64,000 nucleotides of DNA. Source: Formicarius rufipectus (Eukaryota > Chordata > Aves > Passeriformes > Formicariidae). Shown piece after piece: positions 53,392-64,000 of the stretch. Position numbers and translations under genes: made by a program. Where the stretch lies: the NCBI GenBank assembly GCA_013399695.1, contig VXAU01003702.1, positions 406,046-470,045 of the forward strand. The letters are read 5' to 3'. Numbering within the stretch: position 1 is the stretch's first letter; each line of letters begins with the position of its first letter. Below the pieces are notes generated by a model that worked only from the letters and a program-made list of their open reading frames with translations, was not told where the DNA came from and ran no database searches.

Positions 53392-53978
53392 GTTGTGGTT
53401 TAATCCTGGCAGGTATTTAGGCCCCACACAGGCACTAAGCTCACTTCTCCTACCAGAGGGATGGGAGGGAGAGAGAATCAGAGGGTAAAACTGAGAAAAC
53501 TCATGGGTTGAGATACAGACAGATTAATAAGCAATTAAAACCTTAACCCAACCCAACAACCAAAACCAGAAACAACAGCAAACCAAACAAAAAGCCAAAA
53601 CCTAACACTAAAAGCGAGTGATGGAAAAAAACCCCTTCAATTGCTCACCACCAAACAACAGATATCCTGTCTGTCCCCATGCAGTGGCAACCCTGGCAGG
53701 TTTCCCCTGCCCTTGTATTTATTACTGAACACAAGATCACATCTGATCAGTTTGGATCAACTGTCCACTGTTCCTTTCCAAGCTTCTTGCCTACCCAAAG
53801 CTCCCTCACTGGTGGGGCAGAGTGCAAAGGAGAAAAGGATCTGATGCTGTGTCAGGACTTCTCAGCAATAGCTAAAGCATCCCTTTGTTATCAACACTGT
53901 TGCCATCACAAATGCTAAATATAACACTTCAGAAGCTACTGTCAAGATAATTAACTCTACTGCAGGCATATACACTGG
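53392..53978 (-). mobile_element. ERV LTR, second family, reverse orientation
   Basis: Read on the minus strand, it starts near 53978 and includes TAGAGTTAATTATC, a CAGTGTTGATAACAAAGGGA segment, CCCCACCAGTGAG, a TATA-like TAATAAATA near 53718-53724, TATCTCAACCCATGAGTTTT, and TTAAACCACAAC near 53392. This order is that of a common bird ERV LTR whose termini are TGTGCTGGTTTTGG and TTAAACCACGACA. The ~590-bp length fits. No coding region adjoins it. No clear target-site duplication could be found, and the outer few bases are uncertain. The class (probably class II) is from memory. Confidence 0.75.
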
Positions 53979-56025
53979 TTACCAATAACGTGCGCAGAAA
54001 CCAACCAGCAAAAAGTCCCAGAAATCCTTGCCCATAGACACACACAAAAGCTGAAACTTAATCTAGTGGTTTGTAAATAGCCAGAAAGATTGGGCACAAG
54101 GGGTCATTCTTCATCTGGACTCTTACTAGTTGATTGTTGCACTTGCCTGCTGACTGAACTATGTATGACTCTTAAGTCTTAAAGCTCCATAGGAAAACTC
54201 AAGGACCTGGCTCCAGGCTCTGGAGTCTGCAAGTTAATGTGGTCCACACTAATTCATTATGCAGGACTAGATACAGCTGCTTACCCTTCAGAGACCCAGA
54301 GAATGTCTTGGGATGATGAAAGAGAGTTTTTGTTCTGTGTCTGTTTCCCTGAATATTATTATTGACTAGAAGTGAAAGTGTTTTGGTCTTTATTCTCCAA
54401 CATACTTTGTTTAGGGTCAGTTGGGCTAACAAGTTCTACAAAAAAACAGGGATTGATATAATGAGTGCTTTTCTAGGTACTGCTATTTCCTTTTACAAAT
54501 CCATGCTCAGGGTAGATCAGAGGTAGAAATCTCTGTCAGAAACAACCATTAGATAACAACATGAATTCCATAAAATGTGTTGAAACAAACAAATAAACAA
54601 AACTCCTAAGCACTCTACCTGACAGATTAAAAAAAATATTGATATTTTCTAAAGCATTTGTCTTTGGCTTTAAATAACAATATAAAATACATTATTTTTC
54701 TGCTTACTGGTACAGTGGATGGTCAATGAAACACAGGTACAGAGATGCAATATTAGCCATGTGTGTGAATGCAACATTATTTCATGAGTTTTTAGGCACT
54801 TAGATTTTAAATTGGTTGAATCAGTTACATAATGTACCCATTAAAAGAAATAGATATGTGCCTCTCTGCTACTCTCTTAAAAATTTGGGATATAGCATCT
54901 TTGCCACATGTGACGTGAAAGACTTCAGTTAGTAACGTCTCACAACACTCCTTTGAGAGAGATAATCACAGTAGTGAATTCACAGATTAGAAAAAAGTCA
55001 AAACAGATTATAGTTTATACTTTTGCTAAGCTTTTCAGGTTTTAAACAACTAACGTGCCATAGAAAAGTCCTGATTTTCCATGGTAGATTCCCTGCTCAG
55101 CAGCCACACGTGACATGTTCTGTCATAACCGCCTTGTGTTTGGAGCACAACTGCTGTATACCTGTACTTGAAGGAACTGTTTTAAAGACTGGCACTTCAG
55201 TGACTAAAAAAGTTATAATCCTGACTCCTGCATTTATTCTTTATTCCCTGGGATTTAAGTGAGAACATAACATCCATATTCAGGAAGGAGACCAAAGATC
55301 TGTTATCATTTAAACCAGCATTTTTGTGCTGAACACTGAATACTCAGTGAACTATTTTCCTCAACAATCAGAATAATAACTCTCATTACCTCATTTTACA
55401 AAAGTTATCAATAAACACAGACTCTAAGTTTGTTATCCATATGGAAATAGGAATGGAAAGGCCTCTCTAATGGTTTATAGCAGTAGCTTTCTTACTTGGG
55501 CCAGCTGGTGTGCATAGATTCAGCTTTAATGTTAGCTATAATATTTCCAAATATACTACACTGGGCTTGGCAGTTCAGGTAGTCAAGCATGGTTGTTCCC
55601 TGAAGAGATAAAGCAGGGACAGTCTCAGTAGTTTATTAAGTTTGCACCAGGGAGTGACTTCTTCTACAGGTTTTACAAAACTTTGACATGTCAATATTCC
55701 AAATGACTCATAATTAAATGCAACTAGATTTACCCACTATGTTTGTCATTAATACCAAAAAGGTATTAATGCTATCTGTCTACTCTGAAGGAAAACATAG
55801 TTTCTTCTTCCTAGAAAGAATATACAAAGTTCCATTGAATCATCTGTTGGCTCTACAAGTGATGCAAGATAGAACTTGTCTTAATAAAGGTTGTGGTACC
55901 ATGAGGAAGAATACAAATTACAATAATTTGGTATTCATGGTAGAAAAGATGGTTTGATGAAAAGACATTTCACCCTGCAGAAGTCCACACATAACTTGGA
56001 ATGTGAAAAAACATATGAAAGGTGA
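53979..56025. other. AT-rich non-coding stretch between two LTRs
   Basis: No retroviral gag, pol or env pattern was seen here. The flanking LTRs are different families, so this is not a provirus interior. No host gene or RNA was recognised. Confidence 0.6.
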
Positions 56026-56600
56026 TGTCAAAACCCCTTGGAAATAAGAAAAACTGCTAAGAGAAATCTGAATCTTTTAGCAGCAAAGGTATTTATTACA
56101 GCACTGGAAAGCACACCAGCTCACCCTGGACAAACTGGCTTCGAATTATTAATGCCAACCAGGGTAATTTATAGTGTCAAATTGCATGATTGCAACATGT
56201 CTACATAAATATTCATTTAATTACAATATCTAATCACATACATTAATGATAGGCAGGGTCTAGGCAGAATGCAGGCAGGGCCTGGGGCAGCGCTGACCAG
56301 AATCTTCTCTTGGCATCAATATTGGGTGTTCACTTCCATCCCTCAGTCTCACTCTGGGGACCTTTAGCTCTTCTTCCTGCTTTGACCTCTTCAATTCTCT
56401 TTGTTAGTGACCTGGTTACTGAAGCTTGCAGAAACCACTGGCTTAAGACCGTTCTATCCTATTCAAATACCTACCTTGTCTTAATTTATGACCACTAGGT
56501 TGATTGTTTAAAGTTCTCTCAGTATTCTTCTAAGATCAGGTCCAGTAAGTCGAACAGAATGAGTCACCAATGTTCTAATTATGTTCCCCTAACAACACAG
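56026..56600 (-). mobile_element. Probable ERV LTR, third family, reverse orientation
   Basis: On the minus strand the segment has the order of an LTR promoter-to-end region. There is a TATA-like CTATAAAT (56165-56176 on plus), about 70 bases further an AATAAA signal (complement at 56092-56097), and then a U5-like end GGGGTTTTGACA at 56026. The opposite terminus is probably near TGTGTTGTTAGGGG at about 56586-56601. No matching target-site duplication was found, so the outer boundary is approximate. I do not recognise a named family. Confidence 0.5.
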
Positions 56601-56601
56601 G

Positions 56602-59600
56602 CAGGGCAAGTGTTGAACAGTTTACCTAACAGAGTATGGTACTTTTTACTAATCCAGTTAACTCCTTGAAGGCTTGATCTCATTTCAAAGGCAGTGAATT
56701 TTAGCTGTTTCTCATTCTAATGGCTCACACGGGAATCAGGCACCAAAAGATACAAATCTCTGTTTCCATGTAAGATTGCTACATGCTGTGATCTACAGTC
56801 ATGCTGGATCACCAAACAGTATGAAAAGTGTGCCTGCAAGACACATTCTTAAAGTGCTCCAAAGCTCATTTGGTTTGCTGACCAAGCTTGACCACATGTG
56901 ATTCATTGCTCTTAATAATCACTGCAGCAAAGTGGAACTTCATCTGAGAGCTTTCTCATTCTAATTTACAAGTTTATTAGAACAGCTTCTTATACTTGAT
57001 TTAATACCAGCCTGAGCTGCAAAAACTATTGTCATCTCTCCTCAAGAGAGTCTGTTCCTTTCAATGTAGAGCAACAAACTAATGCATAGGAATGTAAAAA
57101 CAAGTAATTTTAAGCTGTACAATATGGAAAACATATTGTTTCCATATACATTTTATGTTTGTTGAGTCAAACTGAATCAGAAAATTTTGCTACTGTTTTT
57201 ATTACTACGACCATTATTAAATATTAATATTATCATTATCAAATATATCCTATTGACAAGAAATAACCTAAAATCATAGAAATAAGCAAAGAATGGCTTC
57301 TTACTGTCATCTTTCATTGGCATATTTCACTATTTCTAGATGGGAATAGTGCCCAGTTTTCAGCAAAGTACACAAGTAAATTTTCCAGGATGCTTAGGAA
57401 TATAGTAAAGCTCTTTCTGTGTTGATAGAGAAAATGAGGAAGGAAAAATAACATGGCAGGATTTTTAACTTTCCTGGAAAGACACTGACTACAATTCAAA
57501 GCTGCAAAGGGGGGAAAAAAAAAATGTATTTAAGAGTAAAAAAATGAGGTATGGAATATGTGACAGTAACTTCCTAATCTCAATTTGCAAACTGAAGGTT
57601 GAGAAGCTATAGATAGGCAGCTGAAATAAGTCAATACAACTTCATTACAACTGCTAGAAATAAAAAGGATGGGAATTCTACGCAACTTCATTTGGTGGAG
57701 TTTTAGTTTCTTTCAAAGAATAAGCAGCTAAGGTAGGAATTATATAATAAAGGAAGTAAGAGTGGGAATTTAGCACTCAACCATAAGCAGGTTTGCAAAT
57801 AAGTTCTGAAAAAGGGACTCCAGCAGCAATTCAGAATAATTGAGAATGGGCTTTGTGCTGGCCTGGAAACAATAGAAAAGGTGGAGAAAATTGAATGCAT
57901 TTAACAAATTTTGTGGGTGCATAACAGCACCATGACTGAAGTTCAGGATTTAAAAATGCAAAGCAGTAGATGATGAAGAAGAAAAAAATACATGCTGTTG
58001 CAATTAAGTTTTTGAGTTAAACATAAAAGTGACAGAAGATAAATCAAAACAGATTAACAAATATCTGCTCAGAGTTCAGCTTAGTAAATAAGGCAGAAGG
58101 GTGTTAAGGAACAAGAGTGTTAAGCCACAAGGTTTATGGTGATTTATGAAATATTATTAGGCAATCATATTAGAACATTATACAGACCATCTATCTAAAT
58201 GGTCTAATTTCATCCAGAATAGTCCCTGCTATAAAATGAACTTGTCTCAAGAAAGATGCTGTAGAAGGGGATCAAAAAGAGAAAAAACTTGCCACTGGGA
58301 AAGAAAAAACAGAGGCACTTGTCTGAACCAAGGATGAAGGAAAAAAAAAATGGAATCCCTAACCCTTAGAGAACAGGGATATAGAAAAGAATATGGAAAA
58401 AGTAAAGACACGATGAATAATTTCAATATGGGAATTTACTGCTCCCCAATGGCAAATCACTGTTTTTTGCCACTACAAATAAAACCCAAAACATGCTCGT
58501 GGCCACCAACTTCAGTAATAAGTATCAACTCTAAAATTCATAAAAGAAAATCTTTTTTTTTTTTCACAAACTTTGAAGTGTAGATCATGTATTTACACTG
58601 TAGTTCTCAAAGCCAAGGATGACCTTGAGCCTGAAGATTTCACAAGGTTCACAGAACAGGGTGTTTCTAGACATACTGGCAATACCTGAAGTTATAGCAT
58701 TTAACACTAAGACAGACAGGAAAAGAGACAACAAAAGACATGCAGGAGAATTTATGCACCTGTAATTCTCTGTTATTAGAAGGATCCTTCTAGGAGGAGG
58801 CACATAATTTCATGTCTATGAGACATGTCTCTGCTTTGCCCTTTCTACAGAAATACCTGATTCTGGCCATTGTTGGAGAAAGACTGCTAAATCTGCCAGT
58901 CTATGGATTGGGAATTCTTTCCTTTCTTCATGCTGTGAGCCCAATACAAAGAAAGAAACTTCAAGAGAAATTCAAGATGTGTAGTGGAAGTGAAATACGT
59001 AGAAAAAAAAATTAATAAGAAACTCAGGTTAAAAAGTAAGGTAAAGAAATAAAAGATATGTTTCTAAGGTGGTGTCTACAGAGTAGACTAGATTGTAATG
59101 CAAAAACCAAGCTGGCCATTAGAGACCTGACACACCATGCATTACTCTACAATGCCTTGGGAGACGCCAGTTCAGGTACTGCAAAGACAGATGTCACAAT
59201 ATGGAGCTTCATCTGAGTCCATAAGCACTGATTGATAGAAGAGATAACTAGAAAATACTGTGCCTAATTGCAGGAACAACTTCGACTCTGACAGCTCAGG
59301 ACTCCTGGCACTGTGTGGTGCAAAGCCTTGGTGAGTGTGTTACTCCTGTCACTAGCAGTGAAAAAGGAAAAGGATAAAACAGGTTATATTGTTCCTGACC
59401 ATGATGAGCAATGTCTGCCCCAGAACATATGATAAATGGAACTACTTTCACTCTGATTCAAAACAGCAACTCACTGTACAATAAAGACAAGGTGTTACCC
59501 AGCATAGCTAATGGAAGGTTATTGTTGATTTGGTTTAATTCTCATCCCAGCTGAGTGTTTGTGTGACCAACATGAACTTAAGCCATTTAATCAGACAGTG

Positions 59601-60595
59601 TTCTCCTGCAAGCATCACTGCTTCAGTAAATCACAATAGGCACAAAACACAGCATTTTGGGGAGGAGAAAACCAGAGAAAACAACTATTCCGTAGAAAAA
59701 AATGCTCACAGAGATCCTAGAATGTGTAGTTTCCAATACATTTCCCAAAGGGAAATTTCTCTCCAAAGAAACTATTAATTTATCTCTTGGTATTTTTTTT
59801 TCCAGGAAGGATCTGGGCTGCCTGAAGAAGAACCTTGTTTAAAAAATGTTTGGGAACTCCTGTCTTAACAATTCTCTGTCTGGATTTATAGGCTTTGGAT
59901 GGGCTTCAAATAATCATTCACTCCTTATGTGTGCTTGGGTGAGCAGTGTCAGTATTAGAGAGATTTTATACAAACCCTGTGCTAGAATCAGAAGTTCAAA
60001 CAAAAAGTACCTGCAGAGTTACATTGCAGGAGAGCTTGATATGTGGGCTTGAAATGCTTTAAAAGCAGTCAGATCCCTTGACTTTATGCCCCGAGAAGAT
60101 GAATTCTTGAGTCTGTTTGTAAAGTAATATTAGGGGGGAAATATTTCCCACAGAAGTGTGTCTCTCTTTAAATCTCTTCATCAAACCAACACTCCTTGGT
60201 GCTTTTTTGGAGTCACTGGAGTGTATGTACAGCTGCCAAGGGTCTGGCTGCTCTGCAGAAAAATTGCATTTGAAATACCTCTTGGTCTTTTCCCAGCTAA
60301 TTAAAATAAAAATAAGTGAATGGCCTGCCTAAAACTTGTTTTCCTATGTCCACACACCACCATCCCTGTGTATAACTTGAGTGAAGTGGGCAGGTTTCCA
60401 GTGACTGGGACTCTCTGCAGAAAAGTTCCAATGACACTTTTGCAACAATACAACTATTTAGTTAAGCCTATACTAAAAGGAGTTACTCCTAGTGCTGAGC
60501 TTCAGGTTATTGTGTTTTTCAGTATATATCTGAACTTTTTGGTTTGATATATTCAGAAACCATCTGAGCGCACTCCTGAGTATCATGCTCTAAGG
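56602..60595. other. AT-rich non-coding stretch
   Basis: No gene, RNA or young repeat was recognised. All open frames are under 80 codons and have no domain. Short A runs lie at about 57513-57523 and 58340-58350, and a T run at about 58552-58564. Confidence 0.65.
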
Positions 60596-60670
60596 AACAC
60601 TGAGAAGCTGGACTTGATGAACTCTGGTGGTCCCTTCCAACCTTACCCCTTCTGTGATTCTGTGATTCTC
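60596..60670 (+). mobile_element. CR1 LINE 3' tail, very short copy
   Basis: The segment runs GGACTTGATGA..., GGTGGTCCCTTCCAACCTTA and ends TTCTGTGATTCTGTGATTCTC, the CR1 terminal octamer repeats in forward orientation. Only ~75 bp of 3' UTR is retained. Confidence 0.88.
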
Positions 60671-63429
60671 AGATACTCCCAAAGACACAATGGAATCTTC
60701 CCTATTTCTAGACACTGACTCCAACTATTGGTGCATGTAATGCACAGAAGCTGCAGAGACTCAGCTTCCAAGGAAAGTTGCACTAAAAACTGGAGACATG
60801 ACCTCAAAGAACATCCCACCGTGCAGATGATTATTGGCTTGCATTTGCCTAAACAGCCACAAGCACAAATACGAACAACAGACGAATGTGCAGAAGGGGT
60901 GTGTGTCCACAGACACACGAGCACAAGGACACAAGGACACGGACACACGGGCATAGGGGAAACAAGCGCAGACGCCCTGCGGCGGGCCGGTCGCTCTCCA
61001 GGGTGCTGCAGGCAGCCGTTCCGCACTCTTCCTGCGTGGCTCGGCACGTTTTAGGGTTTTCCCATTTTCTCTCCATCAGAGATACTTCAGGCTATAAACC
61101 CTAGAGATTTAGGTCAAGGAGGCACGGTGCTTCTGTGGTCAACTCCAAGTAAAACTTTCATGTGATAGGTAGATAACTACACACACCTGTACGTGGGTGA
61201 ATTTGAGAGAGAATTTCATTTAACTCTTTGCCTTTTAAGAGCTTTGTGTCAAAGCCATAAAATATATCCCGCTATTAAAAAAAAAAAAAAAAAACAAACA
61301 CAAAAAACCACAACCATACAACTACTTGGCCCCTCGATAATGTTTTTAACTCCCATACCACATAAATTTGGGTTATATACTTCTTGTTTCCTTTTCCTGG
61401 AAGTCACTCCTCTGTCTGTACTCTGAAGTATGTCTGACAGACTTTAACATATGGTATACCTTGATTTTCACTCACTGTCTTCCCTAATCTGGACAAAGGT
61501 GAACTGATTCTTAGCAAGTGTATTTTGCAGACTGATCTTTCCAGATCTGTCTGTCTATATAATGACTCATTCACCTAGAACACTGCAACATTTGCAAAGA
61601 GCAATTATTCCTACACAAAACTTCCCATAAACAAACAAAAAGAAACTAAAAACAACCATAAGCCAAACCAACTAAACAAAAAACCTCAAAATACTGTGAT
61701 GATCTGGAATTGTGGGGTTTTATTGATAGGATGACAACTTGCCTGTTTATATTAAAAGGTTGCCCATCAGCTTTGCTGTGCCTAGCAGGATGCTCTTCTA
61801 GATATTGTGTTTATCCTTAGTAAAACAGTAGATTTAATTTTCCAGTTTGCCACCTAGCTGCTCCACAAGAGAGGGGATCATTTTGACTCTTAGATTTAGA
61901 CCCTGAGCCCCATCTAAATCTGCTGGGAATTTTCACTTTGTCATGTGGCATGATTGAATAATTCCTAGTATGTCAGATTTTGAGACTCAAAGAGGACACA
62001 AAAATAAATGCCTATTAGCATTTTATTTGCATGGAGTCTGGCTTGTCTTCGCCACAGTTTGGATCTGTTCTTTCTTCTTGCTCTCTGCAGTCCTCACTGT
62101 TGGGATGATTTGCAGTTCCCTTGTCCCATTCTCACCGGCATTTCCTCATCATCTGTCAGCCACCTGCCTCCTCCATGCATTAAACTCAGCTGTCTTCTGC
62201 AAGGCTGGAGACAAACAAGCGTGGAAACCCAAGAGAGAGCTAAATCCCCTCAGAGCAGTGTGATGGGTGGTGGGGAGCACAACCCACAGCCGGTGTGCTC
62301 TTGACAGGAGCTTCAGCCACAGCCCCTGCGCTGGTCCCTGCTGGGAGTGAGACCTCCAGCTCAGCCCAGGGAGTGCAGCTGCCTCCCCCTCTCACTTCAC
62401 ACCTCGTTCAACAACCTTGCATTGCTTGCGATAAGTATCTTTTTATATGTGTCTTCTTCCACAGAGATATTAGGGCTTCTTCCTGTTCTTCCCAGTCCTG
62501 TTGGCCTAAAACTGATGACAAAACCTCGGAGGGAAGAGGAGATCTGAATGAATACAGCTCTCAGACCTGCTTCTTTCCCCTGGATGTGATATGTGCCTTC
62601 CAGCAGGGACCACCAGGGAGGGAATCGGACCTTCTGAGGAAAATCAAGCATTTTGGTCAGCAGAGCTTGCTGTCCTCTAGGCTTGCTCTCTCAGTCACCT
62701 AAGTCAAGGTAAATATATTGGGAGGGAGCTGAGCTGGATGCCCATCCACCAGGCATCTTCACCCTCCCTGCTTCCCTCCATCTAGGAAACTTAGCCAGTG
62801 GGAAATAAAGCAAGGAGAGCTGGACTATTCTCCTTGACCATTCTTTATCCATTCGGGGATAGAAAGAGGCTAAAAGGAAGGAAGCTGTCATCTGTCTTAG
62901 CTCCAGGTGGACATGAGAACCTCTGGGAGTGAGAGGGAAGTCACAGTGTCCTTTTCTCATACCCCTGCTAACACCAACCCTGTGGCAACAGGATGAAACA
63001 GGCACAGAGGGGCATTAAGGAGCGGGAAGTAGGAATATGTTTACGACCCACCCAGAACAATTTGTACCCAGCCCTTCGATAGCCTCCCTCGTCCCTGAGA
63101 GGATCTCGAGTCTCCGTAGATATCTCTGTGATCCACAGGTGCAGATGAGAACTGAATCTGAGAGGGACTGCAACCCTATGAATATGATAGAAAAGTTTCC
63201 CTTGGAAGTGGCCCCCGTGGACAGCCCTCCCTCCCTCTTCCACCAAAGCTGTAAAACCCTCGGGAGAGGGGACTTGTCCTGCAGGAGCACACACACCAAC
63301 ACGGCAACTCCAGGGGAAGGAGCCATTTGAGAGACGTGTTGCTAAAAACAGGGAGAAAGCCCCCAGCAAAGTCTCACTAGACATCAACTCGAAATCACTG
63401 GATATGGTTTCTTTCGGAAATCTCTTCAC
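60671..63429. other. Mixed-composition stretch, no gene recognised
   Basis: GC and CpG content rise locally at about 60890-61050, with a short repeat of GGACAC(A/G) units and a GCGGCGGGCCGG core. An A run lies at 61277-61294 and A/C-rich low-complexity sequence at about 61620-61690. Open frames near 62.3-62.7 kb (plus, 135 codons) and 62.97-63.43 kb (minus, 153 codons) are the longest non-repeat frames of the window. They show no recognisable domain, and could be chance in GC-richer DNA or parts of untranslated exons. Confidence 0.55.
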
Positions 63430-64000
63430 TGAAAAATTGCTGTCTTTGCCTGCCCTCCCCGGGAGCGACTCCCGGTCCCTCTGCGGGCGGGGAGATCAGC
63501 ATGAGCAACGTTTCCTTCCTTACGCCTTCTTTTTTTCTGCCAGCTGAGTGCTTTGTTCTGTGGTTTTACGAAGGATTTATCTCTACAGCTGTTTAACGCA
63601 CTGGAAATGACTTGGCTCCACTGCCCTCCCTCCTTTTGCATGAGCCGGGGACGGGGGGGTGGGAGCGCATTTAAAATGTTTTAAGCTCAGGAGTAGCTTT
63701 TTTTTTTTTTTTTCCCCCCTCAGGGGGTGTGTCTAGCACGTAGTGCTCTAAAGAGAAGAGCCGGTAATAACAGATGTTCTGTCAAAAGGTGCCGCTTACC
63801 ACGGAGTCACCGGGTGCCATCAAGATGTATCTGCTGAGATTGCTTAAGAGCCGGGCTCCGCGGGCTCAGGAAGGCAGAGCTGCTCACATGCTTTTCGGTG
63901 GGGGGAATCTCCGCTCTCCCCGGGCGGGCTGCAGACACGGCACGGTGGAGGTGAGGGTCACACGGCAGGGTTTTCAGCACTGGGCTTTATTTCTGTGGGA
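63430..64000. promoter_or_regulatory. CpG-rich block, likely edge of a CpG island or promoter
   Basis: CpG dinucleotides, rare elsewhere in the window, become frequent here (about 28 by eye in 570 bp). GC boxes and a G-run cluster GGGGACGGGGGGGTGGG at about 63647-63663 are present. The block continues to the window edge. In birds such blocks mark promoters and first exons, so a gene probably starts at or beyond the right edge. Its identity and direction are unknown. Confidence 0.5.
63724..63950 (+). CDS. Candidate exon or first coding exon, open to the window edge
   Basis: A long T/C tract ends in CAG at 63721-63723, an acceptor-like sequence. At 63950/63951 there is a donor-like GTGGAG|GTGAGG. 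Inside, after an in-frame stop at 63768-63770, an ATG at 63774 opens a frame beginning MFCQKVPLTTESPG. It continues without a stop to the window end (75 codons) or 59 codons to the donor. A second in-frame ATG lies at 63825. The start context is weak, and I do not recognise the protein. A GC-rich segment easily stays open by chance, and the exon could equally be untranslated or not an exon at all. Confidence 0.2.

Noticed and set aside
53979..56025. Interior of a provirus between two LTRs
   Set aside because: The LTRs are different families, and no gag, pol or env motifs were seen between them.
62295..62702. 135-codon plus-strand frame in GC-richer DNA
   Set aside because: It has no domain, no clear start context and low-complexity Ala/Pro/Ser composition. 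It may be untranslated or random.

Overview
The window reads as vertebrate, and specifically bird, nuclear DNA. It is AT-rich and CpG-poor over almost its whole length. It carries several CR1 LINE fragments, avian-type endogenous retrovirus LTRs and simple repeats. There are no operons, ribosome-binding sites or long open reading frames, and no complete protein-coding gene can be supported. Most of the 64 kb looks like intergenic or long-intron sequence. Only the last ~600 bp turns CpG-rich, as expected at the edge of a promoter or first exon.

Layout: 1-9.9 kb is unique AT-rich sequence. At 9.9-11.5 kb there is a CR1 3' tail followed by a solo LTR with an intact 5-bp target-site duplication. 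A second, diverged LTR of the same family lies in the opposite orientation at 34.9-35.7 kb. At 20.4-20.75 kb is the 3' end of an RTE-clade LINE with a broken C-terminal coding region, a short 3' tail and a terminal GAT repeat. At 33.4-33.85 kb is a second RTE-related copy whose 5' part is joined directly to the same 3' tail. At 26.5-27.9 kb is a 5'-truncated CR1 with a decayed reverse transcriptase. At 39.1-39.7 kb is a CR1 that appears to have lost most of ORF2 internally. At 50.2-51.4 kb there is an ATT microsatellite and another CR1 tail. At 52.6-53.2 kb a (CAAAA)n block runs into 547 uninterrupted A residues. LTRs of two other families lie at 53.4-54.0 and 56.0-56.6 kb, and a last CR1 tail is at 60.6 kb. 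The right end (63.4-64.0 kb) is a CpG-rich segment with a candidate exon that stays open to the window edge.

The most informative element is the RTE family. RTE-type LINEs are patchy in birds. The family known as AviRTE has been described from a handful of tropical bird lineages and from filarial nematodes, and was interpreted as horizontal transfer. If the assignment is right, it narrows the host lineage and gives two structurally different copies, one of which may be a non-autonomous derivative. The assignment rests on recognising the C-terminal protein pattern and the tail, without a database search.

No gene network can be described. The mobile elements are independent, degraded insertions. 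The only plausible host-gene signals are the right-end CpG-rich block and a few motif-dense candidates for regulatory sequence, for example two adjacent perfect palindromes beside an octamer motif near 19.05 kb.
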